DNA of 64,000 bases from CALFVT01 sp039989855 (GTDB taxonomy: Bacteria > Pseudomonadota > Alphaproteobacteria > Caulobacterales > Maricaulaceae): positions 1 to 64,000 of the forward strand of contig JBDXGZ010000026.1 of assembly GCA_039989855.1 (NCBI GenBank). Reading direction: 5' to 3'. The position numbers and the translations under genes are program-made. Every line of letters begins with the position of its first letter. Positions within the stretch are counted from its first letter, which is position 1. Of the stretch, positions 1-8,867 are shown one piece after another. The notes beneath the pieces were generated by a model that worked only from the letters and a program-made list of their open reading frames with translations, was not told the origin of the DNA and searched no databases.

Positions 1-95
1 TTACGAAATTGCAATAGATGAGGTCCATCAATATTTGCCGCATTTTTTACTTCACAAGTGGGTCTAGCCTCGCTATAGGGCGGCTTCCTCAATGT

Positions 96-182
96 GCGGC
101 CGTGGCGGAATTGGTAGACGCGCAGCGTTGAGGTCGCTGTGGGGTAAAACCCGTGGAAGTTCGAGTCTTCTCGGCCGCACCA
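96..182 (+). tRNA. tRNA-Leu (GAG anticodon)
   Basis: A complete 87-nt class II tRNA is visible. The 7-bp acceptor stem GCGGCCG/CGGCCGC, a D arm with GGTAGACGC, the anticodon stem CAGCG/CGCTG with loop TTGAGGT (anticodon GAG, reading CTC/CTT leucine codons), a long variable arm and a T arm with TTCGAGTC are all in place. The CCA end is encoded. I see no integrase or att-like repeat of its 3' end elsewhere in the window, so it is not evidently the target of the element at the right end. Confidence 0.96.
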
Positions 183-837
183 TTAGCTTATATCAATGAC
201 GGTAGCCCGTTTCTAAGCGTTTGGCACTATTAAGTTTATTGTTTTTTACTTAAATTTGGCTTTGGGCCAAGTAGGTGCGATTATGTGTACAGTTTTCTGG
301 TACAGTCCGTAAGACACGCTAGCGTTGCTTAGAGGGGCAAGTGTAATGTATGTCCGCATGTCAAAAAGCCTGGTAAAGTGGGTATTACTATCGGACATGA
401 ACGCATAAGCCCCAGGGTTAGATCTGAGCTAAGGGGAGAGCTTAAATTGGCCACATAAAGTGTCGGCTTTTCGCTTGTGCCCTCGACCTGCATTAGGAAA
501 ATGGGGGCCAGATGGAGTTGAACCAAGATCCCTCTCTGGCAGGCTCGCGATTAAACGAGTTTCTTGAATTTATGCCTTTGACCGCACTTGTTACTCAGGT
601 TTTTCTTTTGAAAAATATTGCTAAGTGGCAACTTTGGACTGTCTTTTCATTCACTTTTGCCTACCGAAGTGTACCATTTAAGTAACACCTGTCAATTGTG
701 ATTGTTGTAGCATCCGTCGCATTGGGTAGATTTTGAATAATTGAAAAAACTAAATGCCAAAAGGCGATTCAATTTTTGTCACGCGCAAACCTAATGTGCG
801 CGGGCGTAACAATAACACTATAGGGGAGAACACCTTG
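183..837. other. Long intergenic region with no gene I can support
   Basis: About 650 bp separate the tRNA from the first TonB receptor. Short open frames exist on both strands but have no ribosome binding site and no recognisable family. The receptor promoter and leader presumably lie in the last 200 bp. I see no convincing terminator after the tRNA. Confidence 0.6.
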
Positions 838-3114
838 ATGAAACCAAATCTATCGAATCTCAAATCATTAGCCGTATCCGGAGGGCTGATCGGAGCGATG
901 TGTGTCTATTGCGCTCCAGCTTATGCTCAGATTGATGAAATTGTTGTCACAGCCCGTAAGGTTGAAGAGAATCTACAAAATGTTCCGATTTCGGTCACTG
1001 CGCTACCTGGAGACTTTCTCCTAGATTCTGGAGTGACGCAATTTCCTCAAATTGCTCAGGTAACGCCTAACTTTGATGTGCGTTCAGACAACGTTCGAGG
1101 TGAGTTCGCAGCTGTTGTTAACATAAGGGGGCAAGATTCGACGACATCAGATTTGACGATTGATCAGGCCGTCGGCATTATCATCAACGGCGCGCCCATT
1201 ACTCGCGGTACGAATTTATTCGGCAACCTTTTTGATATTGAACAGATTGAAATATTAAGAGGCCCGCAGGGCACGCTTTTTGGTAAAAACACCACGGGCG
1301 GTACAGTGAGCGTGACAACTAAGGCCCCACAGCTTAATGAATTTTCTGGATATGGTGAGGTTACATACGGTAATTTCGATCAAATTGATCTAGAAGGTGT
1401 CTTTAACGTTGGCGCTGAGAATTGGGCTGTCCGTTTTGGCGCAGCCTCAACTAATCGAGATGGCTTCGCAGATGGCGTGCTCAGTGATGGAAGCTTATCA
1501 GGTCTAGATTTGGCCGATGATGATGAGATTTTCTATAGAGCTTCGCTTTTACTTGAGCCCACTGATAAGCTATCGATCAGAGTAAATGCGGACTACCATG
1601 AGGTCGACGAGACTGGTGCGGCCATACAGGCGCTGCGACCATTCTTTCCAATTGCCCTACCTCTTCCGCCATCTGATGATTTCTTCCGGGGCGCTGATTT
1701 TCGTGATGCAATTGTCGCTCCCCGTACTGGCCCAAACAGTGTTACAGCGGACGAGTTCAATCTTAATGGTACAGTAAAAGCTGACCTAGGATTTGCAGAA
1801 CTTACATCTGTGACAAGTTACCGTGAACAAGATTCCGAGACAAGCCTTAACTTTTCACCATTAGGGGATATTATAATTGGTCAAGACTCAAATCTTTTTG
1901 CCCAAGAGCTTCGTCTTGCAGGTGATCACAATAATTTACAATGGCAAGGCGGTGTATTTTACTCAAATGAAGAAGGCAGTGATAGAAATAATACCGTTAA
2001 TCGCCGGCAGATTACTGACGTGGAAAATGAAGCAATATCAGTATTTGCACAAGGCACCTATGCGTTCAGCGACCAGCTTTCATTGACCTTAGGCGGGCGT
2101 TATACTGATGAAGATAGAGCTGTTGATTTAGTTCAATTAGGGGCTTTGGAAGCAGAAGGTCTTTCAATTAACGTTGCCCAGGCAATCGGTGCTGTGGGCA
2201 CGACAACCCTGGATGACGGTTCTGTCATTCTGAACAATGGTGCAGGGACCACAATCATCAATGATGCGTCATTTGACGGCTTCTCTTGGACAGCTGCGCT
2301 AGATTACAAACTGTCAGACGAAACGCTTGTCTACGGCTCTGTATCAAGAGGCTTTAGAAGCGGTGGGATTGACGGCGACGGCAATCTTGCCACAGAAGTT
2401 GATCCAGAATTCGTATTAAATTACGAGCTGGGCTTTAAAGGCGACTTCTTGGAGAATACTCTGAGATTTAACACTGCTGTTTGGTACTCTGATTACACTG
2501 ATATTCAAATTCAAAGTTTCTCGCTTGATGAAAATGTTGTAGGGACTGTTGGTGTCCCAGTCGCAGTGCTCAATAATGCTGGTGAAGCTGAACTCTATGG
2601 GTTTGAAGCCGAATTGCAGTGGTATCCAACAAAGGACTTTTCCCTAAATCTCGGCGTTGGCTTCACGGATGGTAGTTTCCAGGAGTTTACAGAGCCGAGG
2701 TTAGCAATTCCAGGAGACCCGTCTTCAGTCTTCGAATTTGACCGATCAGAAGAACCTGTCGGAGGACCAGAGTGGCAATTTAATGCGACACCTCGTTATA
2801 GTTTTGATGTCAGTGACAACGTCCAAATCAATACGCAATTTACGCTTTCCTTCTTGGATGAGCAAGAGTTGGCAGGTCCAGAAGTCATTGCATTAATTGA
2901 ACCAGGTCAAGAGGTTGTGGAGTCTATAACACTTGTAAACGGTCAAATCGACTTCGATATTGGGGATAGCCTTAATGTTGCCTTCTGGGGTACGAACATC
3001 TTAGATAATGAGCATTTCTCAACAGGCTTCGCGATTGCGGCCTTTGGCGGCCTTGCGCAGCGTACAATTGGCAATCCGCGTCAATATGGTATTCGGGTCA
3101 GAAAATCATTCTAA
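838..3114 (+). CDS. TonB-dependent outer-membrane receptor (first copy)
   Basis: This is an outer-membrane beta-barrel receptor of the TonB-dependent family that would import a substrate with energy from TonB-ExbBD. A signal peptide (about residues 1-31, ending APAYAQ) is followed at once by the TonB-box/plug opening IDEIVVTAR, the plug motif RGPQGTLFGKNTTGG, and a barrel that ends in a terminal phenylalanine (RKSF). The length, about 758 aa, is usual for the family. I chose the ATG at 838 because a GGGGAG ribosome binding site precedes it and the signal peptide begins there; an upstream ATG at 754 would add 28 residues that do not suit a leader. It stands alone, ends in a strong terminator, and opens the catabolic region. 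Its ligand cannot be read from sequence. Confidence 0.93.
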   Translation: MKPNLSNLKSLAVSGGLIGAMCVYCAPAYAQIDEIVVTARKVEENLQNVPISVTALPGDFLLDSGVTQFPQIAQVTPNFDVRSDNVRGEFAAVVNIRGQDSTTSDLTIDQAVGIIINGAPITRGTNLFGNLFDIEQIEILRGPQGTLFGKNTTGGTVSVTTKAPQLNEFSGYGEVTYGNFDQIDLEGVFNVGAENWAVRFGAASTNRDGFADGVLSDGSLSGLDLADDDEIFYRASLLLEPTDKLSIRVNADYHEVDETGAAIQALRPFFPIALPLPPSDDFFRGADFRDAIVAPRTGPNSVTADEFNLNGTVKADLGFAELTSVTSYREQDSETSLNFSPLGDIIIGQDSNLFAQELRLAGDHNNLQWQGGVFYSNEEGSDRNNTVNRRQITDVENEAISVFAQGTYAFSDQLSLTLGGRYTDEDRAVDLVQLGALEAEGLSINVAQAIGAVGTTTLDDGSVILNNGAGTTIINDASFDGFSWTAALDYKLSDETLVYGSVSRGFRSGGIDGDGNLATEVDPEFVLNYELGFKGDFLENTLRFNTAVWYSDYTDIQIQSFSLDENVVGTVGVPVAVLNNAGEAELYGFEAELQWYPTKDFSLNLGVGFTDGSFQEFTEPRLAIPGDPSSVFEFDRSEEPVGGPEWQFNATPRYSFDVSDNVQINTQFTLSFLDEQELAGPEVIALIEPGQEVVESITLVNGQIDFDIGDSLNVAFWGTNILDNEHFSTGFAIAAFGGLAQRTIGNPRQYGIRVRKSF

Positions 3115-3139
3115 ATTAGGATAAATCTGCTAATGATTA

Positions 3140-3171
3140 GGGTTCCGAGCCATGGCTCGGAACCCTTTTTT
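3140..3171 (+). terminator. Rho-independent terminator of the first TonB receptor
   Basis: A perfect 26-bp palindrome (13-bp arms, left arm GGGTTCCGAGCCA) is followed directly by six T residues, 26 bp after the receptor stop codon. It isolates the receptor from the next operon. Confidence 0.93.
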
Positions 3172-3302
3172 ATTAACCGCTGATGGTTAAGCCTGCCTTC
3201 GGCCTGTGCTGTTGTAGACTTATAGCAGTTATACTAGTTTCGAAATTCCCAGCCCTTATGTTAGTTGGATGGAATGAATAGAGACAAAAAGGTTCTACGC
3301 CC

Positions 3303-3698
3303 ATGACCCCAGTAGAGACAATGAAAGCGATTTACGGACATATTCGAAAGGGTGAATGGGAGGAGACTGATCATTATCTCTCGGATGATTTTATTGCCTA
3401 TGAACCCGAGTCTCTCCCGTTCGGTGGTGAGTGGACAGGCGAGGGCGTTTACAAGCGATTATTTGCAAAAGTCATGGGGACATTTGATAGTCCCCAAGTC
3501 GACCCTATTGATATGAGCGGCGGCATTGAATGGGTCAGCTATTGCTTGAACCTTTCCTTTATTTCTAAGGTCTCCGGCGAACGCGTGTCATATCGTGTTG
3601 TGGAAAATGGGCGCGTGATCGACGGTAAGATGACCGAACTTCATCTGCATTATTTTGACACAGCGAATATTCTCAAAGACCTAGGGGAGCTTTCATGA
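3303..3698 (+). CDS. SnoaL/NTF2-like small protein
   Basis: A 131-residue protein of the SnoaL-like NTF2 fold, a family of cone-shaped alpha+beta proteins that act as small isomerases, cyclases, dehydratases or oxygenase partners. The pattern of an N-terminal helix region (ETMKAIYGHIRKGEWEE), the acidic YLSDDFIAYEP turn and a C-terminal strand pair is typical. Its stop codon overlaps the ATG of the following NmrA-type gene (ATGA), so the two are translationally coupled and probably work on the same intermediate. The specific reaction is unknown. Confidence 0.75.
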   Translation: MTPVETMKAIYGHIRKGEWEETDHYLSDDFIAYEPESLPFGGEWTGEGVYKRLFAKVMGTFDSPQVDPIDMSGGIEWVSYCLNLSFISKVSGERVSYRVVENGRVIDGKMTELHLHYFDTANILKDLGELS

Positions 3699-4609
3699 GC
3701 AGTGATATCAATAATGTTGTCGTCTTAGGGGCATCCGCTGATCAAGGCGTGCCTTTAATCTCTGCATTAAGTGAGGCTGGACTGACCCCTATCGCTGCCG
3801 CGCGTCGGTTGGACGCCATGAAGACAACGCCTTTTCCAGATACCGAAACCGTCTTTGCGGATTTAAATGATCAGGCTTCTTTGGAAAAAGCTTTTGCGGG
3901 TCAGGATGCACTCGCCATGCATTTGCCTTTTGAGCATAACCGCGCCAAGGCCGCGAGTTACGGCAAAAATATAGCGGGCGCGGCAAAGGCGGCAGGGCTA
4001 AAGAAAATCGTTTTCAATACGAGTTGTTACGTGGCGGATCATGATCTGGAGATCAGTGCCCATGATGGTCGCCGAGATATAAAGCAAGCAATTATCGACT
4101 CTGGCGTCAATCATGTGTTCATCGAGCCTGTTGTTTTTATGAATAATATGGTGGCACCATGGTGTAAGCCGTCCATCGTCAATCATAACCTGTTTGCCTA
4201 TCCTGCGTCGGAGACATTAAAAATTAGCTTTATATCCTTAACTGATGTTGGGCGGCTTATGACTGCTGCGCTGAAAACTGATAAGGTCGACGGCACGCGT
4301 GTCAGAGTTGGCGGGCCAAAGCCTATGACGGGCTTTGAGGTTGCTGAAATACTCAGTAAGGTTTCAGGAAAACAAATTAAATTTAATAGCTTATCGCCGA
4401 ATGAATTTGCAGCGAATATTAGCGAGCTTGTAACGGGCTCACGCGAAATTCCAGAGGGCAGCGTCTATAATGGTATGGCGCGGTTTTACCGCTTTTATAA
4501 TGACCAAGAGACATCACCTCTGGCAATTGACCCATCTAGCTTTTTGGAAAAACTTCCTATCGAGCTAACGTCATTTGAAGACTGGGCCTCAGCTTATAAT
4601 TGGGATTAG
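3695..4609 (+). CDS. NmrA-like NAD(P)-binding protein (atypical SDR)
   Basis: A 304-residue atypical short-chain dehydrogenase. The N-terminus has a Rossmann glycine motif in variant form (VVLGASADQGVPL, residues 9-21), followed by an arginine pair (AARR) that would favour NADP(H). The body resembles NmrA/isoflavone-reductase-like proteins, which are either quinone or enone reductases or redox-sensing regulators. The start is fixed by the 4-bp overlap with the upstream SnoaL gene. It is the second gene of a SnoaL-NmrA-SDR-GFA run on the plus strand. The substrate is unknown. Confidence 0.75.
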   Translation: MSSDINNVVVLGASADQGVPLISALSEAGLTPIAAARRLDAMKTTPFPDTETVFADLNDQASLEKAFAGQDALAMHLPFEHNRAKAASYGKNIAGAAKAAGLKKIVFNTSCYVADHDLEISAHDGRRDIKQAIIDSGVNHVFIEPVVFMNNMVAPWCKPSIVNHNLFAYPASETLKISFISLTDVGRLMTAALKTDKVDGTRVRVGGPKPMTGFEVAEILSKVSGKQIKFNSLSPNEFAANISELVTGSREIPEGSVYNGMARFYRFYNDQETSPLAIDPSSFLEKLPIELTSFEDWASAYNWD

Positions 4610-4650
4610 GTAAAGAGATTGTGCTAACATTTAAAAACTGGGAGTGCTGA

Positions 4651-5484
4651 GTGAACCATATTGAAAACCGCGTCATCGTTATTACGGGGGCGGCCGGAGG
4701 TTTTGGACGGATTGTGGCGTGTAAAGCGGCTCAACTTGGCGCTCAAATTGTCGTGGTGGATATTAATGAAGACGGTTTAAACGACACGTTTCAAACTATC
4801 GCGAGCGATGGTGGCAATGCCATTTCCTGTTATGCTGATGTTACGGATGCGGCTGATATGATGAGAGTAATGAGCGATGCGGTCGAAGCCTATGGCCGTG
4901 TTGATGTGCTTGTCAACAATGCAGGTATAATGCCTTTGGCCTTTCTTTCTGATCATGCAAAAGCGATGGAGGCTTGGAGTCGCTGTATTGATATTAATTT
5001 TAAAGGCGTTTTAAACGGAATTGCCGCAGCTCATGATCATATGATTAAGCAGGGGCGCGGACATATTATCAATATATCTTCAATTTACGGAAATACGCCC
5101 GTTGCAGGATCAGCCGTTTATGGTGCGACTAAAGCGGCCGTAAATTTTCTAAGCGAATCTTTGCGGCAAGAATCCTTGGGTAAAATAAAAGTGACAACCA
5201 TACGTCCGACGGGAGTTGTGGCAACAGGGCTTAGTGCGACTGTGGTTGACCCTAATGCGTCGATTGGCAGCTTGGGTGTTCATATGAAAGATTACGTCAA
5301 TCGTATTACGTCAATCTTTGAAGGAACGGGACGGGATGAATGGACAGATAGTGAGAACATTGAATATCTCATGCTGTCTCCGGACCTGTTAGCCGATCAA
5401 ATTATATATGCTATTAATCAACCTTGGGGCGTTTCAATTGGCGATATAACGGTTCGGGCAAGTGGTGATATGTTTTTAATTTAA
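4651..5484 (+). CDS. Classical SDR oxidoreductase
   Basis: A 277-residue classical short-chain dehydrogenase/reductase. The cofactor motif VITGAAGGFG lies near residues 10-19, the acidic residue after the second strand (VVDINE) indicates NAD preference, NNAG is present, and the catalytic YGATK follows a serine in NISSIYG. It starts at GTG 4651, which has GGAG 6 nt upstream; no better ATG is available. The gene follows the NmrA-like gene by 41 bp, so co-transcription is likely. It probably oxidises a hydroxy intermediate or reduces a keto intermediate of the catabolic route. Confidence 0.85.
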   Translation: MNHIENRVIVITGAAGGFGRIVACKAAQLGAQIVVVDINEDGLNDTFQTIASDGGNAISCYADVTDAADMMRVMSDAVEAYGRVDVLVNNAGIMPLAFLSDHAKAMEAWSRCIDINFKGVLNGIAAAHDHMIKQGRGHIINISSIYGNTPVAGSAVYGATKAAVNFLSESLRQESLGKIKVTTIRPTGVVATGLSATVVDPNASIGSLGVHMKDYVNRITSIFEGTGRDEWTDSENIEYLMLSPDLLADQIIYAINQPWGVSIGDITVRASGDMFLI

Positions 5485-5529
5485 ATGGATTAAGCCGCCA
5501 AAAATAAATTCGGTATTGGGAGAAACATA

Positions 5530-5937
5530 ATGTCAAATACAGGTAGATGCTTATGTGGAAACGTAACTTATAAGGTGGAGGGAGAGCCTGTTGCGAATTT
5601 TTTATGTCATTGTAAAAACTGTCAAAAACAAAGTGGTTCCGCTTTTTCGATAAATTTAATTTACCCAAAATCGCAATTTAAGCTTCAAGGCGGCCTTTCA
5701 ACATATGTTGATAGGAGCAAGGCTGGAAGGGAACTTCTGCGTCAGTTCTGTTCAAATTGTGGGTCTCCGATATTTTCCTCTTTACCGCATATGCCTGACA
5801 TTATTGTGCTAAAAGTTGGGACACTAGATGATAATTCGGCTTATAATCCTGCAGCTGAAATATGGTGCGCTAGCAAGCAGAATTGGGTGGACTTTAAAGG
5901 CCTTTATCCTGAGTTTGAAGAAAACCCGCCAGCTTAG
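5530..5937 (+). CDS. GFA-family zinc protein (first copy)
   Basis: A 135-residue protein of the GFA/CENP-V family, named after the glutathione-dependent formaldehyde-activating enzyme Gfa. The zinc ligand pattern is complete: CLCG near residue 8, CHCKNC near residue 27, and CSNCG near residue 77. In many bacteria such proteins are of unknown function or act as S-hydroxymethylglutathione-type lyases. A second member lies at 49897-50316, so the family occurs at both ends of the region. If formaldehyde or another aldehyde is released by oxidative demethylation, a role in detoxification is possible, but this is inference. Confidence 0.85.
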   Translation: MSNTGRCLCGNVTYKVEGEPVANFLCHCKNCQKQSGSAFSINLIYPKSQFKLQGGLSTYVDRSKAGRELLRQFCSNCGSPIFSSLPHMPDIIVLKVGTLDDNSAYNPAAEIWCASKQNWVDFKGLYPEFEENPPA

Positions 5938-6037
5938 AAACTTTTATCGACTTCGTTTCTGGTGAGTCCTACAGGCATTTTTTAGGCTGTTAATATGTCT
6001 AGCGGTAGTTTTTACCTTGGTCATATAATGTCTAATG

Positions 6038-7267
6038 CTAGGAGGTGGCTTCACAATCCAGCGGCATGCCTATGACGGCAGCAATATTTTTGTGAACGTC
6101 GTGCAGAGCGATTTCGTTAGCTCCTATCACTACATGATGGTTTTTGGGTGCATGTAGAAGGTTGGCATAGCCTTGTGACGCTATGTGATAATCTTCCTCT
6201 TGAACAATCCGCGCGGTGAGGTCGTAAGTCACTTCACAGTCTTGTCGTTGCGCTTCGTCTTGTAAACCAAAAGGCGCATAGACAGCAAAGTGGCATTTTG
6301 TTTTTCCAACTCCGTCGGGGAAAAGCCTAAAGACTTGCGTGAAGAAGACCCCCGGTTTGACGGCGCCAAAATAGATGATTGAATTTGGAAATAAGAAATG
6401 AACGCCGCTATAGATCGTGTCAGGCCATTCGCTTTCATCTTTGTCTAAAAGATCTCCAACATAGAATTTTGGAAACTCAACACGGTGATGTTGATCATAG
6501 GGATCAAAGACCGATTTATCATTATAGTTTACTTTGGCGATTGAGGATTTGTGCAGCGTGCTAAAGTGATAGCTCTCGCCATATGTATCGAGTGCGAATT
6601 TCCAATTTGAATCGGCGTGCAGAATTCCTTTTTTTACAGGTTCCGCGCGGCCCAATTCTAATTGCTCTAACTGTTCCCCGAACGAGCCCAAATGCGCTTT
6701 GGCATCAATAGGCTCTCCGTCAGCATTAGCACGGACGAATATCATGCCTAGATATTCTTCGCAGGGAACATCAATTAAATTTCGGCTGCCAATGTCGCAA
6801 TTGATAAAGCCCGCCTTGCCGGGTTGCCCAATGAGATTGCCGCTCGTATCAAATGTCCAAGCATGAAAGGGGCATGTCATTTTTTTGGCATTGCCTGTCC
6901 AAGGTTCCGACTCTTCAATGAGTTTCGCCCCGCGATGCGTGCACATATTTAAAAAAGCGCGTGCCTGTCCGTCTTTGCCGCGCATCACGAGGATAGAGGG
7001 CCCTGCTGCGTCAAAAACTAAGATGTCACCAATATTGGGTATGTCCCCCGAGAGACATGCGAGTAAAGGTTGTCCATGAAAAATATGTTGTGTCTCGGCT
7101 TCAAAACGCGCCTGCGACGTATAAACGGATTTATGCAGCGGGAGAGGGGCCTTGGCCATATGTGTGCCTGAGCGCACGACTTCGACTTGTTTACGAAGTG
7201 AAACGCGAGCATTTTTTGCTCTGATAGAGTCCCAATCTTTAGCGTGCGGTTTTTCTAATTTTTCCAT
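6038..7267 (-). CDS. Rieske non-heme iron oxygenase, large subunit (first of three)
   Basis: A 409-residue ring-hydroxylating-type oxygenase alpha subunit that would insert oxygen into an aromatic or alicyclic substrate with electrons from a ferredoxin or reductase. The Rieske [2Fe-2S] ligands are C109, H111, C132 and H135 (CTHRG and CPFHAW). The mononuclear iron site is marked by DTYGESYHFSTLH with H234 and H239. It is co-directional with and 14 bp downstream of the small monooxygenase-like gene at 7282-7617, which suggests one operon. No electron-transfer partner is encoded nearby. Subfamily and substrate are not determinable; O-demethylase or ring hydroxylase are both possible. Confidence 0.93.
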   Translation of the reverse strand: MEKLEKPHAKDWDSIRAKNARVSLRKQVEVVRSGTHMAKAPLPLHKSVYTSQARFEAETQHIFHGQPLLACLSGDIPNIGDILVFDAAGPSILVMRGKDGQARAFLNMCTHRGAKLIEESEPWTGNAKKMTCPFHAWTFDTSGNLIGQPGKAGFINCDIGSRNLIDVPCEEYLGMIFVRANADGEPIDAKAHLGSFGEQLEQLELGRAEPVKKGILHADSNWKFALDTYGESYHFSTLHKSSIAKVNYNDKSVFDPYDQHHRVEFPKFYVGDLLDKDESEWPDTIYSGVHFLFPNSIIYFGAVKPGVFFTQVFRLFPDGVGKTKCHFAVYAPFGLQDEAQRQDCEVTYDLTARIVQEEDYHIASQGYANLLHAPKNHHVVIGANEIALHDVHKNIAAVIGMPLDCEATS

Positions 7268-7281
7268 TGTCTATGTCCCGC

Positions 7282-7617
7282 TTAAAATTTCACGGAAGGG
7301 GTTCCGCTCGCGTTGAAAACGGACCCTTCTTGGTTGATAGAGAATTTACGAGCCTTGGCTCCTAGAATACCGTGCTCACTAATTTTGGCGCCCATGGCTT
7401 TGAAATTATCGCCTGCGAAATGAGCGGTGAGGGCAGCCTCATCTTCCCATTCCTCATAGACATTTATGCGTCCTTCATTTGAACTATCCATGTTCCAATC
7501 ATAGTTTACGCATCCCGTCTGTGCGCGTATCTTTTCTATCAAGGGAAACAGGGCCTCAAGCAAAGCTGAACGTTTTTCATCTTGAACGTCAATTTCGGCA
7601 TATATGATGAATTTCAT
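7282..7617 (-). CDS. Antibiotic-biosynthesis-monooxygenase (ABM) domain protein
   Basis: A 111-residue ferredoxin-like dimeric alpha+beta barrel protein. The N-terminal strand MKFIIYAEIDV, the GCVNYDW segment and the YEEWEDEAALTAHF helix are the usual ABM/YgiN signature. Members act as cofactor-free quinol monooxygenases or as small partner proteins. It lies just upstream of the Rieske gene on the same strand and likely shares its promoter in the divergent gap 7618-7758. Confidence 0.85.
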   Translation of the reverse strand: MKFIIYAEIDVQDEKRSALLEALFPLIEKIRAQTGCVNYDWNMDSSNEGRINVYEEWEDEAALTAHFAGDNFKAMGAKISEHGILGAKARKFSINQEGSVFNASGTPSVKF

Positions 7618-7648
7618 GCGGCTGTTCCAGTTCTTCGTGTTGTTTGGC

Positions 7649-7679
7649 CTGACTATAGTTGAAATTATGTTGGTATGCC
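7649..7679 (+). promoter_or_regulatory. Candidate promoter/operator block shared with 13620-13650
   Basis: CTGACTA is followed after a fixed spacing by GGTATGCC, with exactly 17 bp between CTGACT and GGTATGCC. The same arrangement, TTGACTA and GGTATGCC with the same 17-bp spacing, occurs at 13620-13650. Both lie in divergent gaps. A -35-like element with an unusual -10 region, or a regulator site, would fit. Confidence 0.4.
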
Positions 7680-7758
7680 TATTGGTAATTATGATGGGTT
7701 CGCTCTACCATAATTTTTGATAGCCTTATTAAAATATATCGGGTGAGGAAGACTTAAT

Positions 7759-8859
7759 ATGAAAATTAAAGCTGTGATAGCGCCTGGTAATGGGGATGAA
7801 TTTTTATATTCTGATGTGGAAATTAATGATCCTCGTGCGGATGAAATCCTTGTTAAAATAGAAGCGGTAGGATTATGCCATACGGATGTCCTGGCGCAGC
7901 ACGGTGTTTTTCAATTTGGCACTGCAGCCGTGTTAGGACATGAAGGGGCTGGTATTGTCGAACGGATTGGCTGTGACATTACTAAGGTCAAAGTTGGGGA
8001 CAGGGTATGTCTTTCATTTAGGTCATGTGGAACCTGCCGAAAATGTAAATCAAAACAGCCTGCGTCTTGTCAGGATTTTGCACCACTTAACGTATCCGGT
8101 GGACGGGTAGATGGTTCAAAAGCGTTACGACATAACGGGCAAGATATTGCCTCAAACTTTTTTGGCCAATCAAGTTTTGCCACACATGCTTTAACCTATG
8201 AGCAAAATGTTGTGAAAATTCCAGATGATATTCCTTTTGAAATTGCGGCCCCGTTGGGATGCGGCGTTCAAACTGGCGCGGGCGCGATCATGAATAGTTT
8301 GGATTGCGAAGCAGGCGCGTCATTAGTCGTGGCGGGTTGCGGCGTTGTTGGGCTTAGTGCTGTCATGGCGGGTAAAATAAGAGGATGCAGCGCCATCGTC
8401 GCGATAGAGCCTGTGGCGGCGCGGCGAGAATTAGCGCTGGAACTTGGTGCATCGCATGTCATTGACCCTCTTGCTGAAGGCGAAATACCCGAGCAACTTA
8501 AAGATATTTGTCCGCTTGGCGTAAATTACGCCCTCGACACATCAGCGCGTGCGGATGTCCTGCAGGCATTACTTGGCAGTTTAGCTGCTAAAGGTGAACT
8601 TGGACTCGTCGGTATGATTAACCCTGATGCAGATTTCAATTGTAGTGGCGCGGCCCTTATGGCGAAAGGCCTGTCGGTCCATGCCATTATTGAGGGAGAT
8701 AGCCATCCTGATAGTTTCATTCCCGAACTTATCGCACATTTTAAGGCGGGACGACTCCCGCTGGATCGACTGATTACAACTTATCCCTTAAAAGATATAA
8801 ATACGGCCATAAAAGACCATAACGAGGGGACGTGTACAAAAGTCGTTTTAATCCCGTAA
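7759..8859 (+). CDS. Zinc-dependent alcohol dehydrogenase, aryl/terpenyl-alcohol type (first copy)
   Basis: A 366-residue medium-chain dehydrogenase that oxidises an alcohol to an aldehyde with NAD+. Catalytic zinc ligands C40 and H61 with E62 (GHEGAG) and the structural zinc cysteines C90, C93, C96 and C104 are present; the glycine motif GCGVVG lies near residues 193-198. The sequence style fits the benzyl-alcohol/geraniol dehydrogenase branch. The start has GGTGAGGAAG upstream. It is followed within 10 bp by an esterase gene. A clear paralogue lies at 51558-52661 with the same motif layout. Confidence 0.92.
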   Translation: MKIKAVIAPGNGDEFLYSDVEINDPRADEILVKIEAVGLCHTDVLAQHGVFQFGTAAVLGHEGAGIVERIGCDITKVKVGDRVCLSFRSCGTCRKCKSKQPASCQDFAPLNVSGGRVDGSKALRHNGQDIASNFFGQSSFATHALTYEQNVVKIPDDIPFEIAAPLGCGVQTGAGAIMNSLDCEAGASLVVAGCGVVGLSAVMAGKIRGCSAIVAIEPVAARRELALELGASHVIDPLAEGEIPEQLKDICPLGVNYALDTSARADVLQALLGSLAAKGELGLVGMINPDADFNCSGAALMAKGLSVHAIIEGDSHPDSFIPELIAHFKAGRLPLDRLITTYPLKDINTAIKDHNEGTCTKVVLIP

Positions 8860-8867
8860 TATTGTGA

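Noticed and set aside
96..182. tRNA-Leu as attachment site of the integrase element
   Set aside because: No repeat of its 3' end is found near the integrase 58 kb away, and the catabolic genes between do not look like one mobile element.
333..458. Plus-strand stretch with a faint HicA-toxin-like flavour (PGKVGITIGHE)
   Set aside because: There is no start codon in frame after the upstream stop, no antitoxin gene beside it, and the resemblance is too short to support.
329..526. 65-codon minus-strand open frame between the tRNA and the TonB receptor
   Set aside because: It has no ribosome binding site, no family-like motifs, and an opposite-strand frame over the same bases is equally open.
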